Shown here one piece after another: positions 24,566 through 32,498 of a stretch of 38,046 nt of DNA. A program made the position numbers and the translations under genes. This DNA comes from Oscillospiraceae bacterium. Lineage in GTDB: Bacteria; Bacillota; Clostridia; Oscillospirales; Oscillospiraceae. Under the pieces are notes generated by a model. That model was not told the origin of the DNA and ran no database searches. It was given only the letters and a program-made list of their open reading frames with translations. The DNA lies in contig CACZPK010000136.1 of the NCBI GenBank assembly GCA_902783035.1, positions 1 through 38,046 of the forward strand, in the 5' to 3' direction. Positions within the stretch are counted from its first letter, which is position 1. Each line of letters begins with the position of its first letter.

Positions 24566-25207
24566 ATGAAATCCAAAGCCGCGGTCAAGCGGATCATTGA
24601 TGGGCTCAAAACTCTCTATCCCGACGCGCTTTGTTCCCTTCAATATAAAAAAGATTATGAATTGCTCTTTGCGGTGCGGCTCTCCGCCCAGTGTACCGAT
24701 GCACGCGTCAACCTTGTCACGCCGGAGCTGTTCCGCCGTTTCCCCACTCTGGAATCCTTCGCGGCAGCCAGCTACGAAGATGTCGGTGAGGCGATCCGCT
24801 CCTGCGGCTTTTACAACACCAAGGCAAAAGATCTCGTCGAATGCGCCAAATTGCTGCTGGAGCGACACGGCGGCCGCGTGCCGGACACGATGGAGGCGCT
24901 GACCGCGTTGCCGGGGGTGGGACGAAAGACAGCCAATTTGGTGCTGGGCGACATTTATCATCAAAGCGCCTATGTCTGCGACACGCACTGTATCCGCATC
25001 ACGGGACGGCTGGGCATCACGGACGGCAGCAAAGACCCGCTCAGCGTTGAACGGCAGCTGCGCGAAGCAATCCCCGGAGCGGAGAGCAGCGACTTCTGCC
25101 ACCGCATGGTGCTCCACGGACGGGCATTGTGTATGGCACGCAAGCCTGCATGCGCAAACTGCCCGCTGCAAAAGGATTGTGACTACGCCAAAGCTGCAAA
25201 ATCGTAA
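24566..25207 (+). CDS. nth: Endonuclease III (DNA glycosylase/AP lyase)
   Basis: Nth removes oxidised pyrimidines from DNA and cleaves the abasic strand. The 213-residue product has the helix-hairpin-helix LPGVGRKTANLV with the catalytic lysine, the catalytic aspartate in CDTHCIRITGRLG, and the 4Fe-4S site C-x6-C-x2-C-x5-C in the last 25 residues. GGAGGG six bases before ATG 24566 fixes the start, 16 bases after the TIM-barrel gene stop. Length and motifs are standard. An intrinsic terminator follows. Confidence 0.97.
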   Translation: MKSKAAVKRIIDGLKTLYPDALCSLQYKKDYELLFAVRLSAQCTDARVNLVTPELFRRFPTLESFAAASYEDVGEAIRSCGFYNTKAKDLVECAKLLLERHGGRVPDTMEALTALPGVGRKTANLVLGDIYHQSAYVCDTHCIRITGRLGITDGSKDPLSVERQLREAIPGAESSDFCHRMVLHGRALCMARKPACANCPLQKDCDYAKAAKS

Positions 25208-25257
25208 ATACCGGCTCAGCAACGCACATACAATCGCAAAATCTTCCGGAAATATCT

Positions 25258-25288
25258 GTGCCTGCCCCTTCGGGCAGGCACTTTTTTT
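25258..25288 (+). terminator. Intrinsic terminator after nth
   Basis: A 10-bp GC-rich stem (25258-25267 with 25272-25281), loop CTTC, followed by seven T (25282-25288). Confidence 0.92.
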
Positions 25289-25337
25289 ATCGCTCCCGCA
25301 TAAGATAGCATGAACCAAATCACACGGAGGGATTGCT

Positions 25338-25595
25338 ATGGACGAAATGACCGCTGCCGCCATTGAGAAGATCAAGCGCAGCAAGGGACTGGCCGAGCAA
25401 ATCATGCGCTCGGGCGATGGGCAGAAGCTGATGGAATACCTCACGCGCAGCGACGGCGGAGCGGCGCTGGATCGTGCGGCAAAGTCCGCTGTAAGCGGCG
25501 ACACAAAGGAGCTTTCGGCCATGCTGCGCGGACTGCTGCAAAACCAGGACGCCGCTGCGGTCATGGAGCGCATCAGCGACGCGGCAAAGCGCTAA
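25338..25595 (+). CDS. Small helical protein of unknown function (trio, gene 1)
   Basis: An 85-residue soluble protein predicted all-helical by eye, with no membrane segment or signal peptide. Two blocks look alike in style: GLAEQIMRSGDGQKLMEYLTR and LLQNQDAAAVMERIS, each a helix followed by Gly/Asp-Gln and a second amphipathic helix. GGAGGG precedes the ATG. It is first of three closely spaced genes after the nth terminator. It resembles hypothetical proteins I associate with Oscillospirales genomes, but I cannot assign a function. Confidence 0.75.
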   Translation: MDEMTAAAIEKIKRSKGLAEQIMRSGDGQKLMEYLTRSDGGAALDRAAKSAVSGDTKELSAMLRGLLQNQDAAAVMERISDAAKR

Positions 25596-25613
25596 GCAAA
25601 GGGGGCGTCCGGT

Positions 25614-26072
25614 GTGGCGGACTGGCAGGAGCAACTGAATACCATACTCTCCGACCCGGATGCCATGTCGCAGATTGCGGCGCTCGCCCAGAGCATTCAG
25701 GGCGGCGCATCACCACACACGGGCGCAGCGTCGGGAGATCGGACGATGCCGCACGTAGACGGCAAATCAGAAAAGGGGCAGGTGCCACGCGAAGATAGTC
25801 CGCCGCACGGTGAAAACGGGGACAGAGGCGAGACGATTCGCAACATGCTCGGCGGACTGGACCCCGAGCTGCTGCGCCGCCTCCTTCCGCTGCTGCGGCA
25901 GATGGAACGGCCCGAGAGCAGCGAGACGACGGCGTTCCTTTTGGCGCTGCGTCCGTTTTTGAGTGAGAAACGCCGCGGAAAGGTGGAACGTGCCGCACAG
26001 CTTGCGCGGCTTATTCATCTGGGCAAGACCTTTCTGACAACACAGGGGCCGGAGGAGGCAGAGCGTGTATAA
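25614..26072 (+). CDS. Protein of unknown function (trio, gene 2)
   Basis: A 152-residue protein with a short N-terminal helix pair (WQEQLNTILSDPDAMSQIAALAQ), a disordered polar middle (about residues 30-75), and a C-terminal helical block with LLRRLLPLLRQM, LLALRPFLSEKRRGKVERA and LIHLGKTFL. The 'LLxALRPFLSExRR' block gives the impression of a conserved core. The start is a GTG with a modest AAAGGGGG site. Its end overlaps the next gene by eight bases. Function unknown; the DPxAM helix pair resembles STI1/DP-type protein-binding helices only superficially. Confidence 0.7.
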   Translation: MADWQEQLNTILSDPDAMSQIAALAQSIQGGASPHTGAASGDRTMPHVDGKSEKGQVPREDSPPHGENGDRGETIRNMLGGLDPELLRRLLPLLRQMERPESSETTAFLLALRPFLSEKRRGKVERAAQLARLIHLGKTFLTTQGPEEAERV

Positions 26073-26466
26073 CCGTTACATCCGCAACGCCCACGGCGAG
26101 TACATCTGCGTTCCCGTCCCCGATCCGCCGCGTCCTCAGACGCCTCCGCCACCCATCGCTCCGCCATCCATACCGCCTCCGCCGCCGGCTCCTGCATATG
26201 AGCAGCCGCGTAAGCATGTGCGCGGACCTGCGCATGTGCCACCTCCGCACAGTGCAGAGCACAGGCCGCCGCCCTCACATGACCATCAGCCGCCTCCGTC
26301 GCCCCAACCGGACGCGTCACGGTTCCTCGCGCGGATGCTGGAACGGATGCGTTTGCAGGATGTGGACACAGGCGACCTGCTGCTGTTGCTGATTCTGTTT
26401 TTCCTCTTTGAAGAAAAAGCAGACGACGAGTTGCTGATTGCGCTCGGTCTGCTGCTGATCTTATAA
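26065..26466 (+). CDS. Proline-rich protein with hydrophobic C-terminus (trio, gene 3)
   Basis: A 133-residue protein in three parts: a short N-terminus (MYNRYIRNAHGEYICVPVP), a proline-rich region (about residues 18-83, PPRPQTPPPP and similar, with several histidines), and a C-terminal part with two leucine-rich hydrophobic stretches (DLLLLLILFFLFEEK and ELLIALGLLLIL) separated by an acidic turn. It has no signal peptide. The GTG start lies nine bases after GGAGG and overlaps gene 2 by eight bases, so the two are translationally coupled. Function is unknown; the tail could be a membrane hairpin or a self-associating helix pair. Confidence 0.72.
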   Translation: MYNRYIRNAHGEYICVPVPDPPRPQTPPPPIAPPSIPPPPPAPAYEQPRKHVRGPAHVPPPHSAEHRPPPSHDHQPPPSPQPDASRFLARMLERMRLQDVDTGDLLLLLILFFLFEEKADDELLIALGLLLIL

Positions 26467-26500
26467 GCTGATTTGTCTGCTATCCAATCATATAATATAT

Positions 26501-26526
26501 AAAAGGCCGGCAGCTGCCGGCCTTTT
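26501..26526. terminator. Bidirectional terminator (perfect palindrome)
   Basis: A perfect 26-base palindrome, AAAAGGCCGGCAG and its complement, with A/T runs at both ends. It ends the small-protein trio on plus and the trpS-tagO-wecB operon on minus. Confidence 0.88.
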
Positions 26527-26538
26527 CCTGATACGGTT

Positions 26539-27312
26539 TTACTGTGTGTCGCCCTCTGTCCCGTCCATTTGATAGAGCATCTCACCATCGGGCAACCGGA
26601 ACTGTTGTAGATCCGCTTCGTCTATGTTGACCTCAAAACCGCTCATACGGAAAACGAGCGTCTCTCCCTGGAAACGCTCGGCCGCAACAAGCAGACCGTT
26701 GTCCACACTGACCCAATAGCGCTCCGTATAGCCAAACTCGTCCGGCGCTGTCTCAACATAGATGCACTGCACGCCTTCGCGTGTGCGGTAATCCGCAGCA
26801 GCAATCGCATCCACCGGCAGGTCAAGCACCATTTCATAGGTCGGCACACCCTGCTCCTCGTCAGCAGAAAAAGCTGCCGTTCCTGTGAACACACGATTTT
26901 CTGTGCCGTACCAGACCCAGCTTCTGCCACCCCCAAGGATGGTATGACGCGCCTCGACGCCTTCTCCCGTCACATCCACACGCATCCAGCCATCCGCGGC
27001 GCAAACCGTCGCCGAAGCGCTACCGCTCCCATCCGTCCAGAAGCGTTCCAGCGTCATTGTGCGGGTATAGCGCGCAGGACGTGTCAAACGCGCGATCACA
27101 AGCTGCACCGTTTGCGGCGTAACCTCCACACGTCGAATCGACTCCTGGGAGACATCCCCCACCGTGGAGCCGTTGCCCGCGGTATTCTCGATCACGGGTA
27201 GTTCGACCGCCGGCGGCCGGTGCAGCATCAGGCGCACCAGAAATGACAGCACCAGCAGCAGCACCGCAAAGAAAGAGACGGCAATGAAAGAAACGGACCT
27301 TCTTTTCTTCAT
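26539..27312 (-). CDS. Membrane-anchored extracytoplasmic protein, LolA-like region
   Basis: The 257-residue product starts MKKRRSVSF and has one N-terminal membrane segment (about residues 9-31) with no lipobox, so it is probably a signal anchor. The outside part alternates short strands (YTRTMTLERFW, WMRVDVTGEG, SWVWYGTENRVFTG, CIYVETAPDEFG, YWVSVDNGLLVAAERF) in a pattern like LolA or RseB/GerS-type lipid-binding folds. The ATG overlaps the wecB stop by four bases, although the open frame runs further up. It is the last gene of the trpS-tagO-wecB operon, so a role in surface polymer handling is possible but unproven. Confidence 0.7.
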   Translation of the reverse strand: MKKRRSVSFIAVSFFAVLLLVLSFLVRLMLHRPPAVELPVIENTAGNGSTVGDVSQESIRRVEVTPQTVQLVIARLTRPARYTRTMTLERFWTDGSGSASATVCAADGWMRVDVTGEGVEARHTILGGGRSWVWYGTENRVFTGTAAFSADEEQGVPTYEMVLDLPVDAIAAADYRTREGVQCIYVETAPDEFGYTERYWVSVDNGLLVAAERFQGETLVFRMSGFEVNIDEADLQQFRLPDGEMLYQMDGTEGDTQ

Positions 27313-28457
27313 GGCAGATAGTCCGCGGGGCGGTCCGTGCGGCGGCCAAACCACCACTCAATGGCGTCGGCAATGCGCGCGCAGGCATTTCCGTCGCCAT
27401 ATGGATTGACCGCATGCGCCATCTTCGCGTATGCCGCGTCGTCACGCAACAGTTCATTGCCCATGCGCAGAATATCGTCATAGCGCACGCCCGCCATCGC
27501 AACCGTGCCTGCCTCGACCGCCTCGGGCCGCTCGGTTTCGCGCCGAAGCACCAGCACCGGCTTGCCCAGCGCGGGTGCCTCCTCCTGCAATCCGCCGGAG
27601 TCTGTCATCACCAGATAGACGCGCGCCATAAGATTGTGCATCTCATCGGCGGGCAGCGGATCAATCAGATGCACGCGCGGCGTTCCGGCAAGATACTTGG
27701 TCGCCGCCTCGCGCACAACGGGACTTAAATGTACCGGGTAAACCAGTTCCATGTCCTCGTTTTGCAACGCCAGATCGCGCAGGGCTGTCATGATCTGCTG
27801 CATCGGTTCGCCATAGTTTTCACGCCGGTGGCAGGTGACAAGCACGACCTTTTTACCGGAATAGTCCAGTTCATTGAGCGTTTTTGTTGTAAAGGTGTAA
27901 TCCTTGCATACTGTCGTTTTCAAAGCGTCAATCACCGTGTTGCCTGTCACAAACACATTTTCCGTCACGCCTTCACGGGCAAGGTTGTCCCGGTTTGAAC
28001 GCGTGGGGCAAAAATAGAGGTCGGCAATCTGCGTAACAAGCTTGCGGTTCATCTCTTCGGGAAACGGGGAGTACTTATCATAGGTACGCAGCCCTGCCTC
28101 AACATGGCCAACGCGCACCTGATGATAGAATGCCGAAAGCGCACCGGCAAATGTCGTGGACGTATCACCGTGAACGAGGATCATGTCCGGTTTGAGGCGT
28201 TCAATGGCATCGTCCATACCAATGAGGCACTTGCTTGTGATCGTGGAAAGCGTCTGACGCGGCGTCATGATGTCAAGATCACAGTCCGCACGCAGGTGAA
28301 ACACTTCCATAACGGAGTCCAGCATCTCACGGTGCTGCGCCGTAACGCAGCAGAGGCTTTCGATCCCCTCACGCTGATGCAGTTCCTGTACCAGCGGCGC
28401 CATTTTGATTGCCTCCGGCCGCGTGCCAAACACGCTCATAATCCGCAGCTTATCCAT
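27309..28457 (-). CDS. wecB: UDP-N-acetylglucosamine 2-epimerase (non-hydrolysing)
   Basis: WecB (MnaA in Bacillus) interconverts UDP-GlcNAc and UDP-ManNAc for teichoic acid or other surface polymers. The 382-residue product has the start MSVFGTRPEAIKMAPLV, VHGDTSTTFAGALSAF, VGHVEAGLRTYDKYSPFPEEMNR, CHRRENYGEP and the UDP-binding TDSGGLQEEAPALGKPVLVLR. All match the non-hydrolysing family. Its ATG overlaps tagO by eight bases and has AGGAAG ahead of it. With tagO it supplies the GlcNAc-ManNAc linkage that begins wall teichoic acid, though the ManNAc transferase gene is not in the window. Confidence 0.96.
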   Translation of the reverse strand: MDKLRIMSVFGTRPEAIKMAPLVQELHQREGIESLCCVTAQHREMLDSVMEVFHLRADCDLDIMTPRQTLSTITSKCLIGMDDAIERLKPDMILVHGDTSTTFAGALSAFYHQVRVGHVEAGLRTYDKYSPFPEEMNRKLVTQIADLYFCPTRSNRDNLAREGVTENVFVTGNTVIDALKTTVCKDYTFTTKTLNELDYSGKKVVLVTCHRRENYGEPMQQIMTALRDLALQNEDMELVYPVHLSPVVREAATKYLAGTPRVHLIDPLPADEMHNLMARVYLVMTDSGGLQEEAPALGKPVLVLRRETERPEAVEAGTVAMAGVRYDDILRMGNELLRDDAAYAKMAHAVNPYGDGNACARIADAIEWWFGRRTDRPADYLP

Positions 28458-29739
28458 TCTGTTCTTCCTTTTGCTTCATGCGCTCTTCCCCGGCATCCCG
28501 GTTGCGCTGTGATTTTACTTCCTGCGCAGCAATACGATCCGCGTCTACCGCCGGATGCAGGTCAATATCATGACCGTCCGCATCCACTGCCGGGTGCAGG
28601 TCGATATCACCCACCGGCTCCGGCGCGCCGTCCAGCGGTACGTCGATCACAGACGCTTGATGCGCCTGTCTTTCCTTTTCCCGTTTCGTCTCTGCAATCT
28701 CCCGCGGAAAGACCACACGCGAGGCAAGCAGCGCCGCCACCGCCACAGCGGCAAGGAAAATCATTGCACGCATCGCTCCGCTGGCGGTCAGCACCACGGC
28801 GGACAGGCCAAGAATACTGCTCACGACATAGAGTGCCGCCACCGCCTGTTTCTGGCTCAGCCCCATGTCAATGAGCCGATGGTGGATATGACCGCGGTCA
28901 GGTGACATGGGGTTTTGCCCATGGGCGACACGGCGCACAATGGCAAAGAGCGTATCGAACATCGGCAGGCCGAGGATCAAAAACGGCACAGCAAACGAAA
29001 TGATCGCGTAATACTTAAAGAGGCCCTGAATAGAGATGGTCGCCAGAATAAAGCCCAGAAACGTCGAGCCGGTATCCCCCATGAACATCTGCGCGGGGTT
29101 CTTGTTGTACGGCATAAAGCCGACGCACGCACCCACAAGCGACGCCATGACCAGCGCAGTCTGCCCTTCGGACACAAGCAGCGCAATAACGAGCATTGTC
29201 ACCGCGCTGATGGTGGACACGCCGTTGGCAAGGCCATCCAGCCCGTCGATCAGGTTCACGGAATTCGTAATGCCCACGATCCACAGCACCGTGATGGGAA
29301 CGGACGCCCATCCCAACGACCAGTAGGGATCGTCGCTGAACACGTTCGGATTCGACAGCACGTTCACCACAACCCCGTGATAAACCGCAACGAGCGCGGC
29401 AACAATCTGCACAACAAACTTAAAGTACGCACGCAGCGGCGTGATGTCGTCCACCACGCCGAGAACCGCAATGATTACCGCGCCAAGCAGGATGCCGCGC
29501 AGCTGGTGATCGATGGGAACAAAGATCAGGATGCTCATGAGAAAGCCAAGGAAAATCGCCAATCCGCCAAGGCGCGGCACCGGCTTTTTGTGCATGCGCC
29601 GGTTATCCTTCGGCACGTCGATCGCACCGATCTTGTACGCAAACGACTTTACAAGCGGGCACATGATGAAACTGACGACCATCGCGCACAGCAGCGCCTC
29701 GCCCACCCGCAGCAACAGCTCGCTGGGTATACTCGTCAT
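28450..29739 (-). CDS. TagO/WecA-type UDP-GlcNAc:undecaprenyl-phosphate GlcNAc-1-P transferase
   Basis: A 429-residue polytopic member of the MraY/WecA family with about eleven membrane segments. Motifs are GVVDDIT (Asp97-Asp98), NSVNLIDGLDGLANG (about 159-173), MFMGDTGSTFLG (Asp222) and the HIHHR site (284-288) that marks the WecA/TagO group rather than MraY. It starts surface polymer synthesis by loading GlcNAc-1-phosphate on undecaprenyl phosphate. After the last helix comes an unusual charged cytoplasmic tail of about 80 residues with two exact copies of DIDLHPAVDAD. Its ATG overlaps the trpS stop by four bases. Confidence 0.93.
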   Translation of the reverse strand: MTSIPSELLLRVGEALLCAMVVSFIMCPLVKSFAYKIGAIDVPKDNRRMHKKPVPRLGGLAIFLGFLMSILIFVPIDHQLRGILLGAVIIAVLGVVDDITPLRAYFKFVVQIVAALVAVYHGVVVNVLSNPNVFSDDPYWSLGWASVPITVLWIVGITNSVNLIDGLDGLANGVSTISAVTMLVIALLVSEGQTALVMASLVGACVGFMPYNKNPAQMFMGDTGSTFLGFILATISIQGLFKYYAIISFAVPFLILGLPMFDTLFAIVRRVAHGQNPMSPDRGHIHHRLIDMGLSQKQAVAALYVVSSILGLSAVVLTASGAMRAMIFLAAVAVAALLASRVVFPREIAETKREKERQAHQASVIDVPLDGAPEPVGDIDLHPAVDADGHDIDLHPAVDADRIAAQEVKSQRNRDAGEERMKQKEEQNG

Positions 29740-30746
29740 ACGATAAAGCCTACTTTCTTATACACCTTGCGCAATGTCTTGTCCGCGAGGCGCGAAGCGC
29801 GCTCCGCACCATCCCTGTAAATACCTTCCAGATAGGCCTTGTCGCCTTTCAGACGCTCCGCCTCCTCGCGGATGGGGCGGAACAGCTCGATCACGGCGTC
29901 CGCCACGGCAGGCTTGAACGCGCCATACCCTTGACCGGCAAACTCCGCCTCGATCTCTTCGCGCTCCTTGCCGAGCGCGGCGGCATAGATACCGATGAGG
30001 TTCGACACGCCCGGTTTCGCTGTGGGGTCAAAACGCACGCAGTTCTCGGTATCGCTGTCGGTAACGGCGCGCTTGAACTTGCGGCGGATGTCCTCAGGCT
30101 TGTCCATCAGGTTGATGCATCCGTCAGGGTCTGACTTGCTCATCTTGCTTGTCGGGTTGCCCAAGCTCATCACACGCGCGCCCAGCTTGGGAATAAACGC
30201 CTCGGGCAGACGGAACACGTCGCCGTACACGCCGTTGAAACGCTGGGCGATATCGCGGCACAGCTCGACATGCTGGCGCTGGTCCTCGCCCACAGGCACA
30301 AGATCGGTCTGATAAAGCAGGATATCCGCCGCCATCAGCACCGGATAGGTAAACAAACCCGCCGTGATGTTGTCGGCGTGTTTGGCGGACTTATCCTTGA
30401 ACTGCGTCATGCGGCCCAATTCGCCAAACTGCGTGTAGCAGCCCAGCACCCAGCCAAGCTCCGCATGCTGGGGAACATGGCTCTGGATAAAGAGGATGCT
30501 CTTTTGCGGGTCCAGACCGCAGGCAATGTACTGTGCCAGCTGGTCAAGCGCGCGGCGGCGCAGGTCGGCGGGGTTCTGGCGCACGGTGATGGCATGCATG
30601 TCCACGATGCAGTAGACACATTCGTACTCGTCCTGCAGCATGACCCAATTGCGGATCGCTCCCATATAGGAGCCTAGCGTCAGTTCACCGCTGGGCTGAA
30701 TACCGCTGAAAATCCGTTTTTTTGCCTGATTGGCCGTTTCTTCCAT
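29736..30746 (-). CDS. trpS: Tryptophanyl-tRNA synthetase
   Basis: The 336-residue class I synthetase charges tRNA-Trp. Motifs are the HIGH-type IQPSGELTLGSYMGAI, VPVGEDQRQHVELCRD, and the KMSKS loop SKMSKSDPDGCINLMD. The start at 30746 follows GAAGGA by eight bases; the open frame extends 67 codons upstream through the leader but lacks a better site. It is the first gene of an operon with surface polymer genes tagO and wecB, a join that is not functionally obvious. The leader upstream is long and structured but has no recognisable T-box core. Confidence 0.97.
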   Translation of the reverse strand: MEETANQAKKRIFSGIQPSGELTLGSYMGAIRNWVMLQDEYECVYCIVDMHAITVRQNPADLRRRALDQLAQYIACGLDPQKSILFIQSHVPQHAELGWVLGCYTQFGELGRMTQFKDKSAKHADNITAGLFTYPVLMAADILLYQTDLVPVGEDQRQHVELCRDIAQRFNGVYGDVFRLPEAFIPKLGARVMSLGNPTSKMSKSDPDGCINLMDKPEDIRRKFKRAVTDSDTENCVRFDPTAKPGVSNLIGIYAAALGKEREEIEAEFAGQGYGAFKPAVADAVIELFRPIREEAERLKGDKAYLEGIYRDGAERASRLADKTLRKVYKKVGFIV

Positions 30747-30900
30747 GATCGTTTCCTTCTTTCTCCGGGGCTTTGCCAAAAAAGCAGGCTCACATTTGGA
30801 GCAGCCCCCTGAATTCAATACGCGCCGATGCGCGGCTTTTGCCTTTGTTCGGTTGTATTCGCGCGGACCGGGGGGCTTTCCACGACCCCGGAAACGTCTG
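30747..30900 (-). promoter_or_regulatory. Long structured 5' leader of trpS
   Basis: About 150 bases between the mapped promoter and trpS. On the transcript strand, CCGGGG (30891-30886) can pair with CCCCGG in the nearby GAAAGCCCCCCGG segment (30880-30868) or with the near-copy GCAAAGCCCCGGAG (30776-30763), which abuts the ribosome site. A small CGCGC-ATCG-GCGCG hairpin lies between. The T-box hallmark GGGTGG-N-ACCGCG is absent. Regulation by alternative pairing is an inference. Confidence 0.35.
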
Positions 30901-30906
30901 TGTGTG

Positions 30907-30935
30907 AGCATATCACATTTTTTCCAAAAGCACAA
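30907..30935 (-). promoter_or_regulatory. Promoter of the trpS-tagO-wecB operon
   Basis: On the minus strand, TTGTGC (30935-30930), a 17-base spacer and TATGCT (30912-30907), divergent from the gltX promoter. Confidence 0.65.
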
Positions 30936-30951
30936 GAACCTTGGCAAAACC

Positions 30952-30980
30952 TTGACAATGATTCACCAAAACGGTAAAAT
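30952..30980 (+). promoter_or_regulatory. SigA promoter for gltX
   Basis: TTGACA (30952-30957), a 17-base spacer and TAAAAT (30975-30980), 30 bases before the gltX start. Confidence 0.85.
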
Positions 30981-31010
30981 ACCAGCGATATTTTTTAGGA
31001 GGTCTATCCT

Positions 31011-32498
31011 ATGGCATTGGATATGGCATACTTTGAGAGCATGGAAAGCAAAATCCCGCACGGCAAGGTGCGTACGCGTTTTGCACCCTCGCCCACGGGC
31101 TATATGCACGTTGGCAACCTGCGTACGGCGCTCTACACTTACCTCATTGCACGGCATGACAACGGCACGTTCATCCTGCGCATTGAGGATACCGACCAGG
31201 GGCGTCTGGTCGAGGGTGCAACCGACGTAATCTACCGCACAATGGAGGAGTGCGCCCTCACCCATGACGAAGGTCCCGACGTCGGCGGCCCTGTCGCCCC
31301 CTATATTCAGTCGGAGCGGCGCGATACCTACGGCAAGTACGCCGAACTGCTTGTTGAGCGCGGCCACGCCTATTACTGCTTCTGTGAAAAAACCGAGTCT
31401 GCCGAGGACAGCGGGGAGTTCGACCGTGCAGAGGACCCCTGCCGCAGCCTCTCGCTCGACGAGGCAAAGGCGCGTGTTGCCGCCGGTGAACCGTACGTCA
31501 TCCGCCAGCGCATCCCCCATGAAGGCACAACCACCTTCCATGACGCAAGTTTTGGCGATGTTACCGTGGAGAACAAGACGCTGGACGATCAGGTGCTCTT
31601 AAAGCGCGACGGCATGCCCACCTACAATTTCGCCAACGTCATCGACGATCACCTCATGGGCATTACCCATGTCGTGCGCGGCAGCGAGTACCTCTCCTCC
31701 GCACCGAAGTACAATCTGCTGTATGAGGCATTCGGCTGGGAAGTACCGACCTACGTCCACTGCTCCCCCGTCATGCGCGACGCACAGCATAAGATGAGCA
31801 AGCGCAATGGCGACCCCAGCTATGAGGATCTCAAGGCGCAGGGCTATCTGACCCCCGCCATTCTCAACTATGTGGCGCTTTTGGGCTGGTCGCCGCGCGG
31901 CGAACGTGCGGAGCAGGAGTTTTTTACGCTCGACGAGCTGGTGGAGTGTTTCGATCTCGCCGGCATCTCCAAGTCCCCTGCGATCTTCAATATCGAAAAG
32001 CTGCGCTACTTCAACGCGAATTATATCCGCTCCCTGCCGCCGGAGGAATTTGCCCGTCTCGCAGAGCCGTACATCCGTCAGGCCGTCAAAAACGAGGCGT
32101 ACTCTGCCGCGGAAATCGCAGCGCTGCTTCAGGCGCGCTGCGAGGTTCTGACCGACATTCCGGAAAAGGTCGATTTCTTCGATGCACTGCCCGATTATGA
32201 CCTCGCGTTCTACACAAATAAGAAGTCCAAAACCGACGCCGCCGTGTCGCTTGACATGCTGCAAAAAGTATTGCCGAAGCTCGATGGCATTGCGGGCTGG
32301 ACCACCGACGCCATCCATGACACGCTTGTCGCCTTTGCCGAGGCGCTGGGCGTTAAGAACGCAACGCTGATGTGGCCTTTGCGCATCGCCATAGCAGGCA
32401 AGCTGGTCACACCGGGCGGCGCGGTCGAAATTTGCCACATTCTCGGCAAGGATGAAACGCTGCGCCGTGTGAAGGCTGGCATTGCAAGGCTTTCATGA
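31011..32498 (+). CDS. gltX: Glutamyl-tRNA synthetase
   Basis: The 495-residue class I synthetase charges tRNA-Glu, and probably tRNA-Gln where GatCAB is used. Motifs are RFAPSPTGYMHVGNLRTAL (HIGH type), LRIEDTDQGR, and the KMSKR loop HKMSKRNGDPSYEDL. The C-terminal helical anticodon-binding part is complete. AGGAGG eight bases before ATG 31011 fits well. No cysteine zinc site is obvious in the CFCEKTESAEDSGEF region, which keeps two cysteines only. Its stop overlaps the next gene by four bases. Confidence 0.97.
   Translation: MALDMAYFESMESKIPHGKVRTRFAPSPTGYMHVGNLRTALYTYLIARHDNGTFILRIEDTDQGRLVEGATDVIYRTMEECALTHDEGPDVGGPVAPYIQSERRDTYGKYAELLVERGHAYYCFCEKTESAEDSGEFDRAEDPCRSLSLDEAKARVAAGEPYVIRQRIPHEGTTTFHDASFGDVTVENKTLDDQVLLKRDGMPTYNFANVIDDHLMGITHVVRGSEYLSSAPKYNLLYEAFGWEVPTYVHCSPVMRDAQHKMSKRNGDPSYEDLKAQGYLTPAILNYVALLGWSPRGERAEQEFFTLDELVECFDLAGISKSPAIFNIEKLRYFNANYIRSLPPEEFARLAEPYIRQAVKNEAYSAAEIAALLQARCEVLTDIPEKVDFFDALPDYDLAFYTNKKSKTDAAVSLDMLQKVLPKLDGIAGWTTDAIHDTLVAFAEALGVKNATLMWPLRIAIAGKLVTPGGAVEICHILGKDETLRRVKAGIARLS

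Noticed and set aside
28501-28620. CRISPR-like or phase-variation repeat at the end of tagO
   Set aside because: Only two copies, in frame, differing at synonymous positions; it is a protein repeat, not an array or slippage tract.
30765-30891. T-box riboswitch in front of trpS
   Set aside because: No GGGTGG-N-ACCGCG core and no clear terminator/antiterminator pair with a long T run; kept only as a structured leader.
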